The position numbers and the translations under genes were made by a program. DNA of 35,914 nt, taken from Thermoleophilia bacterium UBA2241. Lineage in GTDB: Bacteria; Actinomycetota; Thermoleophilia; UBA2241. Below the pieces are notes generated by a model, which searched no databases, was not told where the DNA came from, and worked only from the letters and a program-made list of their open reading frames with translations. This document shows positions 1 through 7,674 of this stretch, one piece after another. The DNA is taken from contig DDYF01000048.1 in NCBI GenBank assembly GCA_002347645.1, positions 1 through 35,914 of the forward strand, read 5' to 3'. Every line of letters begins with the position of its first letter. The first letter of the stretch is position 1.

Positions 1-51
1 CTCGCGGCCGACGATGCCGTGCTCGGCCTGGATACGCTCGATCGGTGTCAC
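1..51 (-). CDS. N-terminal fragment of an unidentified protein, cut by the window edge
   Basis: Read leftward, a GTG at 51-49 opens a frame that runs off the window: VTPIERIQAEHGIVGRE. A purine-rich stretch (GGGAAGGGACGGAG) precedes it at a distance compatible with a ribosome binding site. Seventeen residues are too few to name a family. The start codon and frame are inferred from the RBS-like stretch only. Confidence 0.35.
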   Translation of the reverse strand, partial: MTPIERIQAEHGIVGRE

Positions 52-247
52 GGGCTCCGTCCCTTCCCTGTCGCCGGGGTGGTCTCGGTCTGGAGGTGCA
101 TCCTAGCGCACGAGGCGGCCGGACAGGCTCGGCGGCAGTGACCGGAGTCCCCGTGGCGCCCGCCGTGGGGCCCGAAGCCGCCCCTCGCGGCGCCGGCCGC
201 GGCGCCCGGTCCGGCGGCGTGGATCGGAGCGCAGGCCGCGAGCCGGC

Positions 248-276
248 TTCGCCGGCGCCCACCGAATCGCTAGAGT
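248..276 (+). promoter_or_regulatory. Putative leaderless promoter of the SulP gene
   Basis: A TAGAGT hexamer at 271-276 fits the actinobacterial TAnnnT -10 box. A weak -35 (TTCGCC, 248-253) lies 17 nt upstream. Only seven bases separate the -10 box from the ATG at 284, so transcription would begin at or next to the start codon and there is no room for a Shine-Dalgarno sequence. The rest of 52-283 is GC-rich sequence in which I see no gene. Confidence 0.45.
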
Positions 277-283
277 AGCGGCC

Positions 284-2005
284 ATGTACCGCCTGGCCCG
301 ACTACCGGTCCTCACGTCCCTGCGGGGCTACGAGCGCTCGTGGCTGTCGCGCGACCTGACGGCGGGGGTGCTGATCGTCGCCCTCGCCATCCCGCTGAGC
401 ATGGGGATGGCGGAGCTCGCCGGCATGCCCCCGGTCGCCGGCCTCTACAGCTGCATCCTGCCGCTCGCGGCCTACGCTGTCTTCGGCTCGTCACGCCAGC
501 TCGTGGTCGCGCTCGACGCCTCGACCGCGGCCATGCTCGCGGCCGCCGTAGCGCCGCTCGCCGGCGGCGATCCGCTGCGCTACGCCGCGCTCGCCGGCGC
601 GCTGACACTGCTGGTCGGCGTCATCCTGCTGGCTGCCGGCGCCGCGCGCCTCGGCCTGATCGCCGACTTCCTCTCGGAGCCCGTGCTCCTCGGCTACCAG
701 GCCGGCTTGGCACTGGTCGTGATCGCCAGCCAGTTGCCGCGGCTGCTCGGGCACACACCGCAAGGCGACTCGACGCTGGAGCAGTACTACGAGACCGCCC
801 GGCGTGTCGGCGCGGCAGAATGGACCTCCGCGGTCATCGGCGTCGCGGTCCTGGTCACGGTCCTTATCGTGCGCCGCCGGTGGCCTGCCGTCCCCGGCGC
901 GCTGCTCGCCCTCGCGGTCAGCGCACTCGCCGTGTTCGTCTTCGACCTTGAAGATCACGGCGTGCGCGTCCTCGGCGAGATCCCCTCGGGGCTCCCGCCG
1001 CTGGCCCTGCCCGACGTCGGGTGGAGTGACGTGACGGCCCTGCTTCCGGCCGCCGCCGCCATCGCCCTGCTGGCGGCGGCCGACACGCTCGTGAGCTCGC
1101 GCGCCTTCGCCGTCCGCGGCCGCTACGAGGTCGACGCCAATGGCGACCTCATCGGCCTGGGCGCGGCCAACGTGGCTTCGGCGGTGTCCGGCGGCATCAC
1201 CGCCAGCGCGAGCGCCGCCCGGACCGCCGTCGCCGAGTCGGTGGGGTCGAAGTCGCAGGTCGCCGGGCTGACCGCCGCCGCGCTCATGGTGATCGTGCTG
1301 CTCGTGCTCACCGGGCCGCTCGCGTACGTCCCGGTCGCCGCGCTGGCCGCGATCGTCATCGCCGCCGTGCTGCGCTTGATCGAGGTGCGCACCCTGCGCA
1401 CGCTGTTCCGCGTCCGCCGGGTGGAATTCGCCATCGCTCTGTCGGCGGCCGCCGGCGTCGTGGCGATCGGCGTGCTGGAGGGGGTCGTGATCGCCATGGG
1501 CCTCTCGCTGCTCGACTTTCTCTGGCGCACGAGCCGCCCCCACGACGCGGTCCTGGGGGAGGTGGCGGGGCGGGCGGGCTACCACGATGTCGCCCGCGTG
1601 ACGGGGGCGCGGACCACCCCGGGTGTGCTCGCCTACCGCTTCGGCGCACCGCTGTTCTACGCCAACGCCGAACGCTTTCGCGAGCGCGTGCGCACCCTGC
1701 TCCGACGCCAACCAGGCACACGGCTCGTGGTGATCGACGCCTCGACGGTCCCCGACATCGACGTCACGGCCGGGCGCATGCTCGGCGAACTCCAGCAGGA
1801 ACTGGCCGGCCGGGAGGTGCGTCTGGTCGTCGCGGAGGCCGTGGCGGACGTCTACGACCTGCTGGTGAGCGACGAGCTCAAGGTCGACTTCACCGCGGCG
1901 GACATGTACGACACGGTGGACGAGGCGGTCGCCTCCGCGGCGACCGCCAGTGACGGCGACCGCGGCGAGCAGAGCGGGGGGGCGCGCTCCTTCTCGGCAT
2001 CCTGA
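284..2005 (+). CDS. SulP family anion transporter with C-terminal STAS domain
   Basis: This 573-residue membrane protein has the SulP layout. An N-terminal transmembrane domain opens with a conserved-looking stretch (LIVALAIPLSMGMAELAGMPPVAGLY, residues about 30-55) and about a dozen hydrophobic segments follow to about residue 410. A cytoplasmic STAS domain occupies about 440-555, with the typical beta strand LVVIDASTVPDIDVT. SulP proteins move sulfate, bicarbonate or other anions, usually with sodium or protons; the substrate cannot be read from the sequence. No carbonic anhydrase or sulfur-assimilation gene lies beside it, so context gives no hint. The ATG at 284 is supported by a closely placed -10 box and the absence of a ribosome binding site. 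The gene is monocistronic and faces a leftward cluster. Confidence 0.9.
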   Translation: MYRLARLPVLTSLRGYERSWLSRDLTAGVLIVALAIPLSMGMAELAGMPPVAGLYSCILPLAAYAVFGSSRQLVVALDASTAAMLAAAVAPLAGGDPLRYAALAGALTLLVGVILLAAGAARLGLIADFLSEPVLLGYQAGLALVVIASQLPRLLGHTPQGDSTLEQYYETARRVGAAEWTSAVIGVAVLVTVLIVRRRWPAVPGALLALAVSALAVFVFDLEDHGVRVLGEIPSGLPPLALPDVGWSDVTALLPAAAAIALLAAADTLVSSRAFAVRGRYEVDANGDLIGLGAANVASAVSGGITASASAARTAVAESVGSKSQVAGLTAAALMVIVLLVLTGPLAYVPVAALAAIVIAAVLRLIEVRTLRTLFRVRRVEFAIALSAAAGVVAIGVLEGVVIAMGLSLLDFLWRTSRPHDAVLGEVAGRAGYHDVARVTGARTTPGVLAYRFGAPLFYANAERFRERVRTLLRRQPGTRLVVIDASTVPDIDVTAGRMLGELQQELAGREVRLVVAEAVADVYDLLVSDELKVDFTAADMYDTVDEAVASAATASDGDRGEQSGGARSFSAS

Positions 2006-2032
2006 CCGAGCTCGCCGTTCCGCAGCAGCCAT

Positions 2033-2057
2033 GTGTGCAGGCAAGGAGCCTGCTCAC
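2033..2057. terminator. Hairpin between convergent genes, possible bidirectional terminator
   Basis: GCAGGC (2037-2042) pairs with GCCTGC (2048-2053) around a five-base loop. After one T-T mismatch, GTG/CAC extends the stem. It sits in the 87-bp space between the SulP stop and the stop of the leftward DUF3052-like gene. There is no clear T-tract, so the terminator role is inferred from position. Confidence 0.35.
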
Positions 2058-2092
2058 GGCCCCTCCTTCGTGTCTCCCGTTCCGCGCTGCGG

Positions 2093-2467
2093 TCAGCCGC
2101 CCGAGGCCGACCGGATCCTCAGCGCCGACCACGTCTCGTCGACGGCGATGTTCGTGACGAGCGTCAGGCCGACGGTCCGGGCGAAGGCCCAGATCGTGTC
2201 GCGACTCAAGTCGCGTCCGGCCGCTTTCGACCCCCTCGGATAGGCCAGCCAGGCGAGCGTCTTCTCACCGATGAAGGGCTTGAGGTCGAGGAGACGCTCC
2301 TCGGCCTCGGTCTGCGTCGAGGCGAAAGCGAGGAGGAAGCCGGTACCGGCAGGGCCGGAAGCCGCGGGGTCGTCGACGACGTCGACGTCGTCCGGCACGC
2401 CGAGCCGGTCCCGCACCTCTGCCGGCACGTGCAGCAGGACCGCGGTCATCCCAGGCTTCAGGCGCAT
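2093..2467 (-). CDS. DUF3052-like small protein
   Basis: The reading frame is open further upstream, but the family-like sequence begins at MRLKPGMTAVLLHVP, so I place the start at 2467 (124 residues). The C-terminal half has the family pattern: WLAYPRGSK, then a stretch with DLSRDTIWAFARTVGLTLVT, then DETWSALRIR. Proteins of this type are small, cytoplasmic and functionally uncharacterised; they often sit beside unrelated stress or metabolic genes. It overlaps the end of the nitroreductase remnant by ten bases and belongs to the same leftward cluster as the CsaA-like gene. The family call is from pattern memory and could be off by one related DUF. Confidence 0.6.
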   Translation of the reverse strand: MRLKPGMTAVLLHVPAEVRDRLGVPDDVDVVDDPAASGPAGTGFLLAFASTQTEAEERLLDLKPFIGEKTLAWLAYPRGSKAAGRDLSRDTIWAFARTVGLTLVTNIAVDETWSALRIRSASGG

Positions 2468-2741
2468 CTTCTCGGCCACTGTCCACGTTGACGACGACGC
2501 GACTCGACGCCCCCCGTCCAGCGGTCCATCCACCATTTCACCGACCGGTTCATCTCGGCGGAGAAGTCGGCGGCGAACTTGCGCGCGTAGACGTCCTGGA
2601 CGTAGTTGGCGATGCCGGGCTTGTGGCCGTGCGCGGCGTAGGCACGATCGAGGTCGCGCGCTTCTCCTCGTCGCTGAGCGGCGCCGGGTCGTAGACGCGC
2701 GTCGAGCAGCGCGCGTTCATCAGCTCGATCGTCGGGTTCAT
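2458..2741 (-). pseudogene. Nitroreductase family remnant with internal deletion and frameshift
   Basis: Two frames carry the two ends of one protein. From the ATG at 2741 the first 28 residues (MNPTIELMNARCSTRVYDPA, then PLSDEEKR) are the typical N-terminus of a nitroreductase. Around 2650-2660 homology jumps to another frame reading DLDRAYAAHGHKPGIANYVQ, then YARKFAADFSAEMNRSVKWW, which is the typical C-terminal tail of the same family. Most of the FMN-binding core, which I estimate at 150-180 residues, is missing, and the junction is out of frame. The product cannot be a working flavoenzyme. It lies 8 bp after the CsaA-like gene. A sequencing or assembly deletion is the alternative to real decay. 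Confidence 0.7.
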
Positions 2742-2749
2742 GGGGCCTG

Positions 2750-3100
2750 CTAACCGGCACGGACGCCGTTGGGAACGGTCTTCTCCGGGACCGCCAGGAC
2801 CGGCGTGATGCCGTCCTCGTAGCCAATGTCGAAGAGCATGCCTTCCGAGACGATGCCCGCCATCGCGCGGGGCGCCAGGTTGACGACAAAGAGGGCCTGG
2901 CGCCCTTCGACCTCGCGCGGGTCCTCGCGCTCCTTCTTCATGCCGGCGAGGATCGTGCGCCGGAAGTCGCCGAAGTCGACCTGGAGGCGCACGAGCTTGC
3001 TCGAGCCCGGCACGTCGCCCACGGCGACGATGGTCCCGACCCGGATGTCGACCGCCGCCACGGCGTCGATGTCGACCCGGTCCTTGACAGGCGCGCCCAT
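2750..3100 (-). CDS. csaA: CsaA-like tRNA-binding domain protein
   Basis: The 116-residue protein is one OB-fold tRNA-binding domain of the type found at the C-terminus of methionyl-tRNA synthetase. Visible signatures are DIRVGTIVAVGDVPGSSKL, VDFGDFRRTILAGM, VVNLAPRAMAGIVSEGMLF and a closing VPNG. Stand-alone versions are called CsaA (export-related chaperone) or tRNA-binding proteins; length matches that family. The start at 3100 is backed by an AGGAGG-type site a few bases upstream, and a promoter lies about 40 bp further up. It heads the leftward cluster with the nitroreductase remnant and the DUF3052-like gene. Whether it works as a chaperone or an RNA binder is not visible. Confidence 0.85.
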   Translation of the reverse strand: MGAPVKDRVDIDAVAAVDIRVGTIVAVGDVPGSSKLVRLQVDFGDFRRTILAGMKKEREDPREVEGRQALFVVNLAPRAMAGIVSEGMLFDIGYEDGITPVLAVPEKTVPNGVRAG

Positions 3101-3137
3101 CCGGGCCTCCTCCTGGTCGCTTCGTGATCCGGCGGCG

Positions 3138-3165
3138 ATGCTACACCGGCGTCGATGCGCTCCAA
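3138..3165 (-). promoter_or_regulatory. Putative promoter of the csaA cluster
   Basis: Read leftward, TTGGAG (3165-3160) is followed after 16 nt by TAGCAT (3143-3138), about 38 bp before the csaA start. Spacing and hexamers fit a housekeeping promoter. Confidence 0.5.
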
Positions 3166-3254
3166 GGCGAAAGCGAGGCGCGGGCGAGGGGCCAGACGGG
3201 GTGGCCCGGCCGCGCGGCGCCTCGTTGCGCGGAGTGCCGCTGCGCGGTGATGGT

Positions 3255-3283
3255 TTGCGTGCTAACGGTTAGCTTGCTAACCT
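3255..3283 (+). promoter_or_regulatory. Promoter with MarR-type operator for the exporter operon
   Basis: TTGCGT (3255-3260) and TAACCT (3278-3283) are separated by exactly 17 nt. The spacer is filled by GCTAACGGTTAGC (3261-3273), a perfect palindrome around one base. A second overlapping palindrome, GGTTAGC-TT-GCTAACC (3267-3282), covers the -10 box. A dyad inside the spacer and -10 is the classical position for a repressor, and the next gene encodes a MarR protein, so autorepression is the likely mode. Confidence 0.65.
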
Positions 3284-3321
3284 TTTCGACCGCGAATCGA
3301 CGCCGGAGGCGCGCTCCCCCG

Positions 3322-3831
3322 ATGCACCACGTATCGCACGACCCCCACGGTCCCGCCGGCATCCCGCCGGACCTGAAGGACCTCGACGAGGCCTCGGTCG
3401 CGGTCTTTCGCGCCTTCGGCAACGCCGTGCGCCTACACCGGCAGTTCATGAAGAAGCGGCTGGGCGACTCCGACGTCCACCCGGGCCAGGGCGTCTGCCT
3501 GAACATCCTGGCCCGTCACGACGGCATCTCGCAGCGCGATCTGGCCCAGGCCATGCACGTCGCACCGCCGACGCTCTCCCGCATGCTGCGCTCGATGGAG
3601 AGCGCCGGCCTCGTGGAGCGGCGCGCTGACGAGAGCGACCAGCGCGTCACGCGCGTGCACCTCTCAGAGGCGGGGCGGGCGCTGGCCGAAGAGGTGCGCG
3701 CCGCCCTGACCGACCACATCCCGGTGGCCACGGCTGCGCTGGCGCCCGAGGAGCGCGCGGAGCTCGCGCGCCTGCTTGACAAGCTGAGCGCGAGCATCGC
3801 GCGCTCCCTCGACGACGAGGCGACCCCGTGA
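3322..3831 (+). CDS. MarR family transcriptional regulator
   Basis: The 169-residue protein has the MarR winged-helix layout. An N-terminal dimerisation helix comes first, then a recognition region around 70-96 (SQRDLAQAMHVAPPTLSRML). The wing contains the family signature ESDQRVTRVHLSEAGRAL (about 104-121), and a C-terminal dimer helix follows. The open frame extends upstream, but ATG 3322 lies downstream of the promoter and has GGAGG 12 nt before it. The stop overlaps the GTG of the next ABC gene, so regulator and exporter are one operon. By context it should repress this operon until an exported compound binds; the ligand is unknown. Confidence 0.88.
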   Translation: MHHVSHDPHGPAGIPPDLKDLDEASVAVFRAFGNAVRLHRQFMKKRLGDSDVHPGQGVCLNILARHDGISQRDLAQAMHVAPPTLSRMLRSMESAGLVERRADESDQRVTRVHLSEAGRALAEEVRAALTDHIPVATAALAPEERAELARLLDKLSASIARSLDDEATP

Positions 3832-5567
3832 TCCGGCTCCTGCGCGCGCGCCTGCGCCCCTACTGGCGCCAGATCGTCGTCATCGTGGGCCTGGTCTTCA
3901 TCCAAGCGGTCTCCAGCCTCTACCTTCCGACGCTCAACGCCGACATCATCAACGACGGCGTCGTCCCCGGCGACACCGGCTACATCCTGCGCACCGGCGC
4001 CGTCATGCTCGTCGTCACGCTGCTCTTCGTCCTCGCCGCCATCGCCAGCGTGTACCTGGGCTCCCGCGTCTCGATGGGACTGGGCCGCGACGTGCGCGGC
4101 GCCCTCTTCCGCCGGGTGGAGAGCTTCTCGCAGGCCGAGGTCAACCGCTTCGGCGCCCCGTCGCTCATCACGCGCACGACCAACGACGTGCAGCAGGTCC
4201 AGATGGTCGTGCTGATGATCCTCAACGTCATCCTGATGGCCCCGATGATGATGGCGGGCGGTATCTTCATGTCGGTGCGGCTCAACGTCTCGCTCTCGTC
4301 CGTGGTCCTGGTGGCGATCCCGATCCTGCTTGCGTTCATCGCCATGATGGTCCGGACGGCGCTGCCTCTGTTCACGTCGATGCAGGCGAAGATCGACCGC
4401 GTGAACCAGGTCACGCGCGAGGTCCTCAGCGGTATCAGGGTGATCCGCGCGTTCGACCGCACGCAGCACGAGGAGGAGCGCTTCACGGCCGCGAACGAGG
4501 ACCTCACGCAGACGACGCTCAAGGTGAACCGCCTGTTCGCGCTGATGTTCCCTATGGTAGGGATCGTCCTGAACCTGTCGACGGTCGCGATCATGTGGTT
4601 CGGCGGCAAGCAGATCGCCGCCGGCGACATGCCGATCGGCGATCTCACCGCCTTCCTGACCTACATCATCCAGATCCTGTTCTCGGTGCTGATGGCCACG
4701 ATCCTGTTCGTGATGGTGCCGCGCGCCGCGGCGTCGGCCGAGCGCATCCAGGCCGTGCTCGAGACGGAGCCATCGATCGCCGACCCGGCCGAGCCCGCGC
4801 GCGACGTGCCGGTGCGCGGGCACGTCGAGTTCCGCGACGTCGAGTTCCGCTACCCTCACGCGGAGGAGCCCGTGCTGAGCGGAATCAGCTTCGTCGCCCG
4901 GCCGGGAGAGACGGTGGCCATCGTCGGCAGCACCGGGTGCGGGAAGTCGACGCTCATCAACCTGATACCGCGCTTCTACGACGTGACCGCAGGGAGCGTC
5001 TTGGTCGACGGGGTCGACGTGCGCAGGTACGCGCTCAAGGACCTGTGGCGCAGGATCGGCCTGGTGCCGCAGAAGGCGTTCCTCTTCAGCGGCACCGTGG
5101 CCGACAACCTGCGCCACGGCGATGAGGACGCGACGGACGCGGAGCTCTGGAGCGTTCTCGGCACCGCGCAGGGCAGGGACTTCGTCGAGCAGATGCCGGA
5201 GCAGCTCGAGGCCGCGGTCGCGCAGGGTGGCGCCAGCGTCTCCGGAGGCCAACGCCAGCGCCTGGCCATCGCGCGGGCGCTGGCCAAGCGCGCGCCGATC
5301 AACATCTTCGACGACAGCTTCTCGGCCCTCGACTTCACGACCGACGCGCGTCTGCGGGCGGCGCTGAAGAAGGAGACCGCCGGCGCGACCGTCATCATCG
5401 TCGCCCAGCGCGTCGGCACCATCATGCACGCCGACCGCATCATCGTCCTCGAGGACGGCACCATCGCCGCGATGGGGACGCACGCCGAGCTGCTCGCGAC
5501 GAACGAGACCTACCGGGAGATCGTCGCCTCGCAACTCGGCACGGACGCCGCGGAGGGGGCGGCATGA
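3828..5567 (+). CDS. ABC exporter half-transporter with degenerate ATPase site
   Basis: A 579-residue fusion of a six-helix exporter domain (residues about 15-310) and a nucleotide-binding domain. Walker A is GSTGCGKST (about 366-374) and the signature is SGGQRQR (about 470). Walker B ends FDD (about 491), where the catalytic glutamate is replaced by aspartate, and the switch histidine is glutamine (VAQRVGTI, about 525). These two changes mark the non-catalytic partner of heterodimeric exporters such as TM287/288 and BmrCD. GTG start, overlapping the marR stop; its own stop overlaps the start of the second half-transporter. Together with that gene it should form one inner-membrane exporter for drugs, lipids or peptides. 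The substrate is not visible. Confidence 0.9.
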   Translation: MIRLLRARLRPYWRQIVVIVGLVFIQAVSSLYLPTLNADIINDGVVPGDTGYILRTGAVMLVVTLLFVLAAIASVYLGSRVSMGLGRDVRGALFRRVESFSQAEVNRFGAPSLITRTTNDVQQVQMVVLMILNVILMAPMMMAGGIFMSVRLNVSLSSVVLVAIPILLAFIAMMVRTALPLFTSMQAKIDRVNQVTREVLSGIRVIRAFDRTQHEEERFTAANEDLTQTTLKVNRLFALMFPMVGIVLNLSTVAIMWFGGKQIAAGDMPIGDLTAFLTYIIQILFSVLMATILFVMVPRAAASAERIQAVLETEPSIADPAEPARDVPVRGHVEFRDVEFRYPHAEEPVLSGISFVARPGETVAIVGSTGCGKSTLINLIPRFYDVTAGSVLVDGVDVRRYALKDLWRRIGLVPQKAFLFSGTVADNLRHGDEDATDAELWSVLGTAQGRDFVEQMPEQLEAAVAQGGASVSGGQRQRLAIARALAKRAPINIFDDSFSALDFTTDARLRAALKKETAGATVIIVAQRVGTIMHADRIIVLEDGTIAAMGTHAELLATNETYREIVASQLGTDAAEGAA

Positions 5568-7561
5568 GCGCGCGCGGGGGCGAGGCGGCGAGGCCGGCGG
5601 CGGGTCCCGGAGGGCCGGGCCGCCGCGGACCGGGCGGCCCCGGCGGCGGCCCGCCCGGTCACGCACTCATGGTGCCGGTCGCGAAGCCAAAGGACCTCAA
5701 GGGCGCCCTGCGCCGGCTGGCCGGGCTGCTCGCCGAAGAGCGCGTTCTCATCATCGTCGTCGTCGTGCTGGCGGTCGCGAGCGTGGCCCTGGCCGCCATC
5801 GGGCCGAAGGTCCTGGGTCGTGCCACGGACATCCTGTTCGAGGGCGTGATCAGCCAGCAGCTGCCGGCCGGAGTGACGCAGGACGAGGCCGTGGCCGGAC
5901 TGCGCGCTCGCGGCCAGGACCGTGTCGCCGACATGCTGTCGGCGATGACGCTGCGCCCGGGGCAGGGTGTCGACTGGGACGCCATGGGCATGACCCTCCT
6001 GGCCCTCGTCGGCATCTACCTGGTGAGCGCGGCCTTCTCGTGGCTGCAGCAGTACCTCATGGCCGGCGTCGCCCAGCGCACCATGTACAAGATGCGGCAG
6101 GCGGTCGACGAGAAGCTCGCACGCCTGCCGCTGAAGTACTTCGACGACCACCCGCGCGGCGACGTCCTGAGCCGCATGACCAACGACATCGACAACATCT
6201 CGCAGACCTTGCAGCAGACGCTGACGCAGCTCATCACGGCAGCGCTGACCATCGTCGGCGTCCTCATCATGATGCTCTGGATCAGCTGGCTCCTGGCCCT
6301 GATCTCAGTGCTCGTCGTCCCGGTCTCCATCGCCGTGACGCTCTTCATCGCCAAGCGCTCGCAGAAGCAGTTCGCCGCGCAGTGGGAGCGCACCGGCGAC
6401 CTCAACGGCCACGTGGAGGAGGTCTTCACCGGCCACAATGTGGTCAAGGTCTTCGGCCGCCAGCAGGAGGTCATCGGGGTCTTCGACGAGCAGAACGAGC
6501 GCCTGTACGAATCGAGCTTCAAAGCCCAGTTCATCTCGGGCACCATCCAGCCGGTGATGAACTTCATCGGCAACCTGAACTACGTAGCCGTCGCCGTCGT
6601 CGGCGGCGTCATGGTCGCCAACGGCCGCATCTCGCTCGGCGACGTGCAGGCGTTCATCCAGTACTCGCGCCAGTTCACGATGCCGATCGCGCAGACGGCG
6701 AGCATCATGAACGTGCTGCAGTCCGCCGCGGCCTCGTCGGAGCGCGTCTTCGAGCTGCTCGACGAGACCGAGGAGGAGCCGGACGTCACCCAGCCGGTCC
6801 GGCTCGAGCACACGCGCGGCCACATCACCCTGCGCGACGTGTCGTTCCGCTACCTGCCCGAGGCCCCTCTCATCGAGTCTCTCAGCCTGGACGTGCCGCC
6901 CGGCCAGACGGTCGCCATCGTGGGGCCGACCGGCGCAGGCAAGACGACACTCGTGAACCTGCTCCTGCGCTTCTACGAGATCGACGAGGGGGCGATCCTC
7001 ATCGATGACATCGACGCTCGGCGGATGACGCGCAGTGACCTGCGCGACCTCTTCGGCATGGTGCTACAGGACACCTGGCTGTTCACGGGGACGATCCGCG
7101 ACAACATCGCCTACGGGCGCGAGGGGGCGAGCGAGGAAGAGGTCCTCGCCGCCGCGCGCGCCGCGCGCGCGGACCACTTCGTGCGCACGCTCGAAGACGG
7201 CTACGACACCGTCCTCGACGACGACGCGACCAACGTCTCGCAGGGCGAGAAGCAGCTCCTCACCATCGCGCGCGCCTTCCTCTCAGACCCCGACGTCCTG
7301 ATCCTCGACGAGGCGACGAGCTCGGTCGACACGCGCACGGAGGTCCTCATCCAAGAGGCGATGTCCGAGCTCATGCGGGATCGCACGAGCTTCGTCATCG
7401 CCCACCGCCTGAGCACGATCCGCGGCGCCGACGTCATCCTCGTCATGGACCACGGCCGTATCGTCGAGCAGGGGAGCCATGAGGAGCTCATGGCCGCCCG
7501 CGGCTTCTACCACTCCCTCTACGCGAGCCAGTTCGAGGAGGCACTCGGCGCGGCGTCATGA
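5564..7561 (+). CDS. ABC exporter half-transporter, catalytic partner
   Basis: The 665-residue protein begins with a Gly/Pro-rich tail of about 35 residues, followed by an exporter membrane domain and a nucleotide-binding domain. Walker A is GPTGAGKTT (about 455). Walker B is LILDEATSSVD (about 579) with the catalytic glutamate, and the switch is IAHRLSTI (about 612) with the histidine. The signature motif is SQGEK rather than SGGQ. This fits a heterodimer in which it contributes a weakened signature to the partner's degenerate site and its own catalytic residues to the active site. Residues about 60-140 carry an extra loop between the first two helices. The last nine codons, including the stop, form the left arm of a 48-bp perfect palindrome. 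Confidence 0.9.
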   Translation: MSARGGEAARPAAGPGGPGRRGPGGPGGGPPGHALMVPVAKPKDLKGALRRLAGLLAEERVLIIVVVVLAVASVALAAIGPKVLGRATDILFEGVISQQLPAGVTQDEAVAGLRARGQDRVADMLSAMTLRPGQGVDWDAMGMTLLALVGIYLVSAAFSWLQQYLMAGVAQRTMYKMRQAVDEKLARLPLKYFDDHPRGDVLSRMTNDIDNISQTLQQTLTQLITAALTIVGVLIMMLWISWLLALISVLVVPVSIAVTLFIAKRSQKQFAAQWERTGDLNGHVEEVFTGHNVVKVFGRQQEVIGVFDEQNERLYESSFKAQFISGTIQPVMNFIGNLNYVAVAVVGGVMVANGRISLGDVQAFIQYSRQFTMPIAQTASIMNVLQSAAASSERVFELLDETEEEPDVTQPVRLEHTRGHITLRDVSFRYLPEAPLIESLSLDVPPGQTVAIVGPTGAGKTTLVNLLLRFYEIDEGAILIDDIDARRMTRSDLRDLFGMVLQDTWLFTGTIRDNIAYGREGASEEEVLAAARAARADHFVRTLEDGYDTVLDDDATNVSQGEKQLLTIARAFLSDPDVLILDEATSSVDTRTEVLIQEAMSELMRDRTSFVIAHRLSTIRGADVILVMDHGRIVEQGSHEELMAARGFYHSLYASQFEEALGAAS

Positions 7562-7582
7562 CGCCGCGCCGAGTGCCTCCTC
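7535..7582. repeat. 48-bp perfect palindrome, probable terminator of the exporter operon
   Basis: Two 24-base arms are exact reverse complements with no spacer, centred on TCATGA at the stop codon of the second exporter gene. In RNA this gives a stem of 20 or more pairs closed by a minimal loop. The left arm encodes EEALGAAS-stop, so the opposite strand encodes the same words. No T-tract follows. Termination or 3' end protection is inferred from the position. Confidence 0.6.
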
Positions 7583-7674
7583 CGCGTGTGACGGCGTCTC
7601 GCGCTCGAGCATGTTGACGGGTACCCCCGTGGGGGCGAAGGTACACGCATGCCACCGGCGACCGAGGGGAGACC

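Noticed and set aside
491..2044. Long open frame (517 codons) opposite the SulP gene
   Set aside because: Composition is His/Asp/Arg/Gly-rich without motifs, a typical shadow of a high-GC gene in the opposite frame.
3516..5666. 716-codon frame opposite the marR and first exporter genes
   Set aside because: Repetitive Asp/His/Arg-rich sequence with no domain; both genes on the other strand have intact family motifs.
7614..7647. TTGACG plus TACACG as a promoter for the 169-residue protein
   Set aside because: The spacing is 22 nt, too long for a normal promoter; a stem of CCCCC-GT-GGGGG lies between.
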